Of a stretch of 64,000 nt of DNA, positions 57,200 to 64,000 are shown in pieces. Positions within the stretch are counted from its first letter, which is position 1, and every line of letters begins with the position of its first letter. Location of the stretch: contig NW_026598367.1 in NCBI RefSeq assembly GCF_029784155.1, forward strand, positions 62,001 to 126,000, read 5' to 3'. This stretch comes from Uranotaenia lowii. Its lineage: Eukaryota; Arthropoda; Insecta; Diptera; Culicidae. Below the pieces are notes generated by a model. The model was given only the letters and a program-made list of their open reading frames with translations, was not told the origin of the DNA and ran no database searches. Position numbers and translations under genes: made by a program.

Positions 57200-59400
57200 G
57201 CAGGTTAAAATGAAAAAAAAAAAACATAGTGCCATGTAGGTTTACTACATTACTGGTCAAACAGCATTCGTCACTGAAATTCATCACCCTGGACCATCTC
57301 CGTCATCAACCGAGTAAATCCAGCCCGGCAAAGGAACGCACATCTGTTCGGTCAGATAGGATCCTAATTATAGCCAAAGTACACGTGCCGTGCCAGTCGT
57401 CGTCATCCGGCAGCCATTTGTGGTCCAGCTGAACTTCCGCTTAGCTGGCGTTTGAATTTAACTGGTAGACCTACATATACATCTATCCGCTCAAGATTAA
57501 ACGCGTTCATGCCCTTGCATCAGCGGGTGAAATGTAGAATAACTCCAGTCCAAGTTAGTGTGCTGGATTGATGAATTTGTGTCAGATGTAGTTGGAACTT
57601 TTTATAAGTGCGGCGTTAGTTTGAGTTTAGAACATGAGAAGGGATGTGTTTAGGGGTTTACCTAAGTTAAAATTTTCTAAAATATCAAAAATGAGTTCTT
57701 GGAACCTGTGGTAAAATCAAGGAATTAACGAAGCACCTCAGAAGCGTTCAAACCATACAAATTTAAAGCTTCAAAAACTAAATTTGAAGTTTATTTCGAA
57801 AAAGTAATCAAAACTCAATTTGATTTGTTTTTTAATATGTGTTGATAATTTAAAAAAACTCGGGCAAAATCTGGAAAGCTTTTCACAAAATCTGGGCATA
57901 TGGGCCTGACTTGACTTTTCCTGATTTTTTTCGTTGAATGTCCGGGCAAGCCCGGTGATTGGCTTGAGTACATACATTTTCTATCATTTTCAGCTAAAAA
58001 TGTTCGAGAACAATATTTCAGTAAAAGATGTTGAAATTTTCAACTCTAGTTAAGAGCATGTCGTACTTTATGATCCTTGAGTTTATGTCTTAATACACTA
58101 TCTTTTTTATCTTTTTTATTCTTATATAATTTGAAATTACATTCTACCTTAATTGTTGCTCCAGAGCTTCAAGGAAATCATTCTCTATCCGGTTGAAGTT
58201 GCTTTCTCCGGATTCTATTTAACAACTTTCGAGTAATATTTGCAGCTGTTTCGCTCCAGGGGCCCAGGTTTTCGCTCCGTCATATGCGGAATGTCACGCC
58301 GAAAATTCTCCACTTCTCGCAAAACTATCTCAAACATGCGCGCCCATAAAGGCATGCAACCGTATCCGAGTTATTTGCGCCACGCGAAACAAAAAGAACC
58401 TTTTTCCTTCTCTTCTGACTCCCACACAGTCGTTGGGAGCTCGAAAAGTTTGCATGTGACGCCTGGAGGTTTCATTTTTATTAGGAGTTGGGCGGAAATT
58501 TGTGCCGTTTTCTTGTGCACCTTCGCCTATCGGTTTCCGAAATTTCGGTGATCGCCTTAAAAAAATTATATGGGCAGGTATTTCGCCCATCATTTTGCTT
58601 TTTTGCTATTCGTTTCCTTCATCCAGCCCAATTTCATTTAGTCGGAAAAGTGATTGAAGCTCAACATTTTTTCCCTTCAGCTGATTGTTGATATTCGAGT
58701 TTTTTGGAGGTGGGCTCGAGCAAGGAGCAATAAAAATTCAATCGCTTCATTGTTGTAGATTTCGGCTGGTAAATCGTTTTTCTGCCAGACGAGTAGAAGA
58801 AACAGAAAAAAATATATATTCAACCCCTTTTCTTCACTCAACATAACTGCACAAAGTTGAAGGCGTTTGTTTTATTTCAAAGCCGAGTGTTTTTCCAGGT
58901 CGATGCTTTCAGCTTTTTCGGAAAAGCTGTCAATGATTTTCAACCCCCTCACAACCTCACAATAGACCTCAACCTGCATTCCTTTCCCATCTGATGGGCT
59001 TTTCCGAAATCGATTGACGTGTGTAACAGTGCTCCACATTTCCAGGAGGAGGCGTGAATTGACGTTTGATTGCAGTTTGAAATTAACTGCTTTTTCCGGT
59101 TTTCTATCATCAAACGGAAGAAACATTGTAGTAGGAATACGGTACCATGCCTAACATATTTTGGAATTGTTTTTTCCTTTCATTTCGACCATTTGTTATC
59201 GGATCATCTGACGTAAGGCTTGAATACCCAGACAGGTCGGGCTCATCATGATGGGTGATGGAAAATCAAGAAGAGCCAAATTGTAACAGATTTGTCGAAT
59301 TCAAACTGGAAAGGAGCATCAGTGCACATTGTTGAAGAAAGATTGATTGAACTTTTCATCCGTTGTGAAATTGAGATTCGATTGACTCAAAAATTATAAG
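57200..59400. other. GC-richer, apparently low-copy DNA without a recognised gene
   Basis: Two GC-richer parts (57230-57560 and 58220-59130) contain overlapping frames of 67-103 codons on both strands, none with a recognisable domain or clear exon boundaries. A worn CCGGG-type repeat end lies at 57845-57965. The region could hold regulatory DNA of a nearby gene. Confidence 0.25.
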
Positions 59401-59401
59401 A

Positions 59402-60945
59402 ATAACAAAAATGACAAAAATGACAAAAATGACAAAAATGACAAAAATGACAAAAATGACGAAAATGACAAAAATGACAAAAATGACAAAAATGACAAAA
59501 ATGACAAAAATGACAAAAATGACAAAAATGACAAAAATGACAAAAATGACAAAAATGACAAAAATGACAAAAATGACATAAATGACAAAAATGACAAAAA
59601 TGACAAAAATGACAAAAATGACAAAAATGACAAAAATGACAAAAATGACAAAAATGACAAAAATGACAAAAATGACAAAAATGACAAAAATGACAAAAAT
59701 GACAAAAATGAAAAAAATGACAAAAATGACAAAAATGACAAAAATGACAAAAATGACAAATATGACAAATATGACAAATATGACAAATATGACAAAAATG
59801 ACAAAAATGACAAAAATGACAAAAATGACAAAAATGACAAAAATGACAAAAATGACAAAAATGACAAAAATGACAAAAATGACAAAAATGACAAAAATGA
59901 CAAAAATGACAAAAATGACAAAAATGACAAAAATGACAAAAATGACAAAAATGACAAAAATGACAAAAATGACAAAAATGACAAAAATGACAAAAATGAC
60001 AAAAATGACAAAAATGACAAAAATGACAAAAATGACAAAAATGACAAAAATGACAAAAATGACAAAAATGACAAAAATGACAAAAATGACAAAAATGACA
60101 AAAATGACAAAAATGACAAAAATGACAAAAATGACAAAAATGACAAAAATGACAAAAATGACAAAAATGACAAAAATGACAAAAATGACAAAAATGACAA
60201 AAATGACAAAAATGACAAAAATGACAAAAATGACAAAAATGACAAAAATGACAAAAATGACAAAAATGACAAAAATGACAAAAATGACAAAAATGACAAA
60301 AATGACAAAAATGACAAAAATGACAAAAATGACAAAAATGACAAAAATGACAAAAATGACAAAAATGACAAAAATGACAAAAATGACAAAAATGACAAAA
60401 ATGACAAAAATGACAAAAATGACAAAAATGACAAAAATGACAAAAATGACAAAAATGACAAAAATGACAAAAATGACAAAAATGACAAAAATGACAAAAA
60501 TGACAAAAATGACAAAAATGACAAAAATGACAAAAATGACAAAAATGACAAAAATGACAAAAATGACAAAAATGACAAAAATGACAAAAATGACAAAAAT
60601 GACAAAAATGACAAAAATGACAAAAATGACAAAAATGACAAAAATGACAAAAATGACAAAAATGACAAAAATGACAAAAATGACAAAAATGACAAAAATG
60701 ACAAAAATGACAAAAATGACAAAAATGACAAAAATGACAAAAATGACAAAAATGACAAAAATGACAAAAATGACAAAAATGACAAAAATGACAAAAATGA
60801 CAAAAATGACAAAAATGACAAAAATGACAAAAATGACAAAAATGACAAAAATGACAAAAATGACAAAAAAAACAAAAATGACAAAAAAAAACAAAAATGA
60901 CAAAAAAAAAACAAAAATGACAAAAATGACAAAAATGAAAAAAAA
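59402..60945 (+). repeat. 9-bp tandem array (AAAAATGAC)n, about 163 units
   Basis: The unit AAAAATGAC repeats without phase change from about 59405 to 60868 (roughly 163 units), then breaks down into A-expanded variants to 60945. Point variants are rare: GACGAAAATG near 59459, a GACATAAATG unit at 59574, one missing C at 59708, and a block of four adjacent AAATATGAC units at 59758-59793. Because the period is three codons and contains no stop in several frames, it yields open frames of 462-515 codons on both strands. These are artefacts of periodicity. Confidence 0.95.
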
Positions 60946-61377
60946 ATTGATAATTACAGAACTAACTTAAACTATTTTGAATTTTCTGCTTTTCAACTAC
61001 ATTGCACATTACATGCAGTGCAATGGGCTAGTGAAGTAGACAATGTGCAACTCGAGACCCCATACACCCAACCTTCGGGTAGTGGTCATATCACCTCTTG
61101 TCTGCAACTCCGATTCTCTACCTCCCCGTGGTACTAGCTGGGGTGCGAGCAACCTTAGCGGAGATCGGGTACCCAACCCCGGTGGATGCTTTGGTCGCAT
61201 GCAGAATGAGTTAGGGGGCTTCGCACGCGTCTGTTCTCCATGTTAGGGGCGGCGTGCGGAGTGCAACAACGTCCTGGTGGTGTTCGGGACCCAAAACAGC
61301 AACATCACGACGGTCCTCCTGCGAGATAGTGGGGTTAGCTGCGGGCCTTGCGAGCCTGTGACTACTAAAAAACATAA
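60946..61377 (+). mobile_element. 5' untranslated part of the non-LTR retrotransposon
   Basis: Composition switches from AT-rich to GC-rich near 61010, marking the probable 5' region of the element whose coding frame follows. The exact 5' end and target duplication are not visible. A short frame from an ATG at 61406 (25 codons, stop at 61481-61483) overlaps the start of the main frame in another phase. Confidence 0.6.
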
Positions 61378-64000
61378 GCAACGAATAACGAACAACAAAT
61401 TTCGGATGGAAATCGGCAAAGACCCACGCGACGAAAAGGGACTAGCGATTGGAAACTTGGAACATGGAACTGCCGATCTCTAAATTTTGTGGGCAGTACC
61501 CACGTGCTCTCCAACGAATTGAAGAGCCGCAAATTCGACATCGTAGCGCTGCAGGAGGTATGCTGGAAGGGCTCCACGGTACGAACGTATCCAGATGGTC
61601 GTGCCATCTACCAGAGCTGCGGCAACACACACGAGCTTGGAACAGCTTTTATAGTGATGGGAAAGATGCAAAAGCGCGTGATCGGGTGGTGGCCGATCAA
61701 CTCACGAAATTGCCGGTTGAGAATCAAGGGCCGGTTCTTCAACATCAGCATCATCAACGTGCACAGCCCTCACCTCGGAAGTACCGGTGACGACAAAGAC
61801 GAATTCTACGCGCAGCTGGAGCGTGAATACGACCGTTGCCCAAAACATGATATCAAGATCGTCATCGGGGATTTCAATGCTCAGGTCGGCCAGGAGGAGG
61901 AATTTAAACCGACAATTGGAAGGTTCAGCGCGCACCAGCTGACCAACGAAAACGGCCTCAGACTCATTGATTTCGCCGCCTCCAAACGAATGGCCGTACG
62001 AAGTACCTTTTTTCAGCACCGCCTCCCACACAAGTACACCTGGAGATCACCGTACCAAACTCAATCACAGATCGACCACGTTTTGATCGACAGCCGGCAC
62101 TTCTCAGACATCATCGACGTCAGATCCTGTCGGGGCGCCAACATCGAGTCGGACCATTATCTGGTGATGGTGAAGATGCGCCCAAAACTCTCCGTAGTGA
62201 ACAACACGCGAAACCGGCGCCCGCCTCGGTTAAATATCGCGCGACTGAAGCAACCTGAGGTCGCGGCAGACTACGCGCAATCGGTCGAAGCAGCGCTGCC
62301 GGCAGAGGGCGAGCTTGACGAAGCCCCTCTCGAGGACTGTTGGGATACCATCAAAACAGCCATCAACAGTGCTGCGGAGAACGTCATCGGTTATGTGGAG
62401 CGATCTCGACGGAACGACTGGTTCGACGAGGAGTGTAGGAGGGTGATGGACGAAGAGAATGCCGCGCGGGCGGCAGTAGTGCAAAGAGGCACCCGTCGAA
62501 ATGTGGAAAATCACCGACAGCGGAAGAGGCAGCGAGTTCGACTTTTCCAGGAGAAAAAGCGCCGCCTGGAGGAGGAGGAGCTCGAGGAGCTGGAGCAGCT
62601 GCATCGTTCCCAAGAAACACGAAAGTTCTATCAGAAACTCAACGCTTCCCGCAAAGGCTTCGTGCCGCAAGCCAAAATGTGCCGGCATAAGGACGGGGAT
62701 ATCCTGACGGACAATCGTGAGGTGATCAAAAGGTGGAAGCAGCACTTCGATGAACACCTGAACGGTGTACATGCAGGAGATCAAGACGGTGGGGGAAGGT
62801 ACATCGCCGGCGTAGCCAACGACGAAGAGGAGCCACTCCCAACGACGAGTGAAGTTAAGGAAGCCATTCGCCAGCTGAATAGAAACAAGTCGGCTGGAAA
62901 GGATGGCATCGCAGCTGAACTCATCAAAATGGGCCCGGACAGGTTGGCCGATTGCCTACACCGGTTGATAATCCGGATCTGGGACATAGAACAGCTACCG
63001 GAGGAGTGGAAGGAAGGGGTAATATGCCCCATCTACAAGAAGGGCGACAAATTGGACTGTGAGAACTACCGAGCGATCACTGTCCTCAATGCCGCCTACA
63101 AAGTGTTGTCCCGAATCCTACTCCGCCGCCTCACGCCACAAGCAAACAGATTCGTGGGAAGTCATCAGGCCGGCTTCATGGAGGGACGCTCTACGACGGA
63201 CCAGATATTCACATTACGGCAAATCCTCCAAAAATGCCGTGAACACCAAGTCCCTACGCATCATCTATTCATCGACTTCAAAGCCGCATACGACACGATC
63301 GACCGTAACGAGCTATGGAAAATCATGGACGAGAACGGCTTTTCCGGGAAGCTAATCAGACTGATCAAGGCGACGATGGATGGAACGCAGTGCTGTGTGC
63401 GGATTTCGGGTGAATTGTCGAGTTCATTCGAATCGCGCAGGGGGCTTCGACAAGGTGATGGTCTATCCTGCACGATGTTCAACGTGGCGCTAGAAGGTGT
63501 TATTCGACGAGCGGTGGGCGAAATGCGGGGCACGATTTTCAACAGATCCAGTCAACTTATCTGCTTTGCCGATGACATTGATATAGTCGGCAGATCATCT
63601 GCAGCGGTGGAGGAGATCTACCGCAAACTGAAACGCGAAGCAGGAAGGATTGGGTTGATGATTAATACGTCCAAGACGAAGTACATGCTGGCCTGCGGAT
63701 CCGAGACCGACCGAACCCGCTTGTCCAGTAATAACAAGGTCACGATCGACGGCGACGAGCTGGAGATAGTCGAAGACTTTGTCTATCTCGGCTCACTGGT
63801 GACCGCAGACAATGACACCAGCCGTGAGATCCGGAGGCGAATTATTAGCGGAAGTCGTGCCTACTATGGACTCCACAAGCAACTGCGGTCGAGAAGACTT
63901 AGCCCTCACACGAAGTGTAACCTGTATATGACGCTTATTAGACCGGTTGTTCTCTACGGGCACGAGACATGGATATTGCTCGAGGAGGACCTGCGTACAC
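61378..64000 (+). CDS. Non-LTR retrotransposon polyprotein: AP endonuclease plus reverse transcriptase (partial)
   Basis: One frame is open from just after a TAA at 61375-61377 to the window end (874 codons). The endonuclease part (about 61450-62180) shows TWNC, ALQE (61546-61557), VHSPH, GDFNA (61867-61881), QIDHVL and ESDHY (62146-62160), the catalytic set of AP-type endonucleases that nick target DNA. A basic, glutamate-rich linker follows. The reverse transcriptase part (from about 62880) shows NKSAGKDGI, CPIYKKGD, ENYRAITVL, FIDFKAAYD (63268-63294, metal-binding Asp), RQGDGLSC, FADD (63565-63576, catalytic Asp pair) and INTSKTKYM. The order fits RTE-like insect elements that use target-primed reverse transcription. 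No in-frame ATG precedes about codon 90; the nearby ATG at 61406 is in another phase, so either a one-base change separates start and body or another start is used. No internal stop is present, so the copy is young. GC content is far above its flanks. The RTE assignment is by motif memory only. Confidence 0.9.

Noticed and set aside
59356..60970. Open frames of 462-515 codons (MTK repeats, FVI repeats, SFL repeats) on both strands
   Set aside because: All are produced by a 9-bp tandem array whose period is three codons and whose unit lacks stops in several frames. Simultaneous openness on both strands and no other sequence signal argue against coding.
61277..61790. Overlapping 68- and 113-codon plus-strand frames at the start of the LINE
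   Set aside because: They are in other phases than the endonuclease motifs, begin at non-ATG codons and show no domain. They are shadows of the retrotransposon frame.
61365..63542. Minus-strand frames of 60-184 codons across the LINE
   Set aside because: They are antisense shadows of the GC-rich retrotransposon coding frame, with no recognisable protein features.
1..64000. CRISPR arrays, bacterial operons, rRNA genes
   Set aside because: No regularly spaced identical repeats with unique spacers, no bacterial-type gene packing and no rRNA-like conserved blocks were seen. Intron signals and SINEs indicate a eukaryote.

Overview
The window reads as nuclear DNA of an insect, most likely a mosquito or related dipteran. 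It is AT-rich, almost free of long open frames and packed with nested transposable elements. Splice-site-bounded small exons, tRNA-derived SINEs, TA, TTAA and 8-bp target duplications and a GC-rich non-LTR retrotransposon with an insect-type endonuclease plus reverse transcriptase all point to a eukaryote. The assignment below class level is inference. No bacterial, organellar or viral genes were seen.

Host genes are represented by two candidate gene starts, both on the minus strand. At the left edge a short coding exon (1049-1097) ends at a GTAAGC donor and continues in phase into a second exon (1-31) that runs off the window. At 40691-40945 an 85-codon exon with a GTGAGT donor is preceded by a GC-richer leader and promoter-like stretch (40946-41450). 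Neither product is recognised. GC-richer, apparently low-copy stretches (19020-19830, 29800-30350, 30996-31620, 57200-59400) may be regulatory or intronic DNA, but no function is visible.

Mobile elements fill most of the rest. 3080-4027 is a hairpin element; 6427-8179 holds nested inverted-repeat elements with a repeated GCAAGTGC word; 9528-10976 is a long-TIR, Tc1-like element. Between 11372 and 25373 lie three copies of one roughly 0.97-kb TA-inserted family. The first is split by a TTAA-inserted palindrome, and between the copies lie a Helitron-like element in a decayed minisatellite, a hAT-like element, a multi-motif element and a SINE. 26524-28880 is a Tc1-like remnant with a cluster of GTGAATTCACGTCAC palindromes. 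34836-36790 is a repeat family holding a second SINE copy. 38035-39396 is a 1.36-kb near-perfect palindrome. From 42059 to 55690 a second, broken copy of that palindrome family is interrupted by two head-to-tail Helitron-like elements, a TA-inserted element (itself interrupted by an insertion with an 18-bp target duplication), a hAT-like element and a pogo-like element.

The right end holds a 1.5-kb array of a 9-bp unit (59402-60945), followed by the 5' part of a non-LTR retrotransposon whose endonuclease and reverse transcriptase frame is open from 61378 to the window end. That frame is the only clearly recognisable long protein-coding frame here. All other long open frames are either the 9-bp array or chance. 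Because I could not run alignments, repeat calls rest on direct reading of termini, target duplications and repeated words; family names are tentative unless structure and target site agree.
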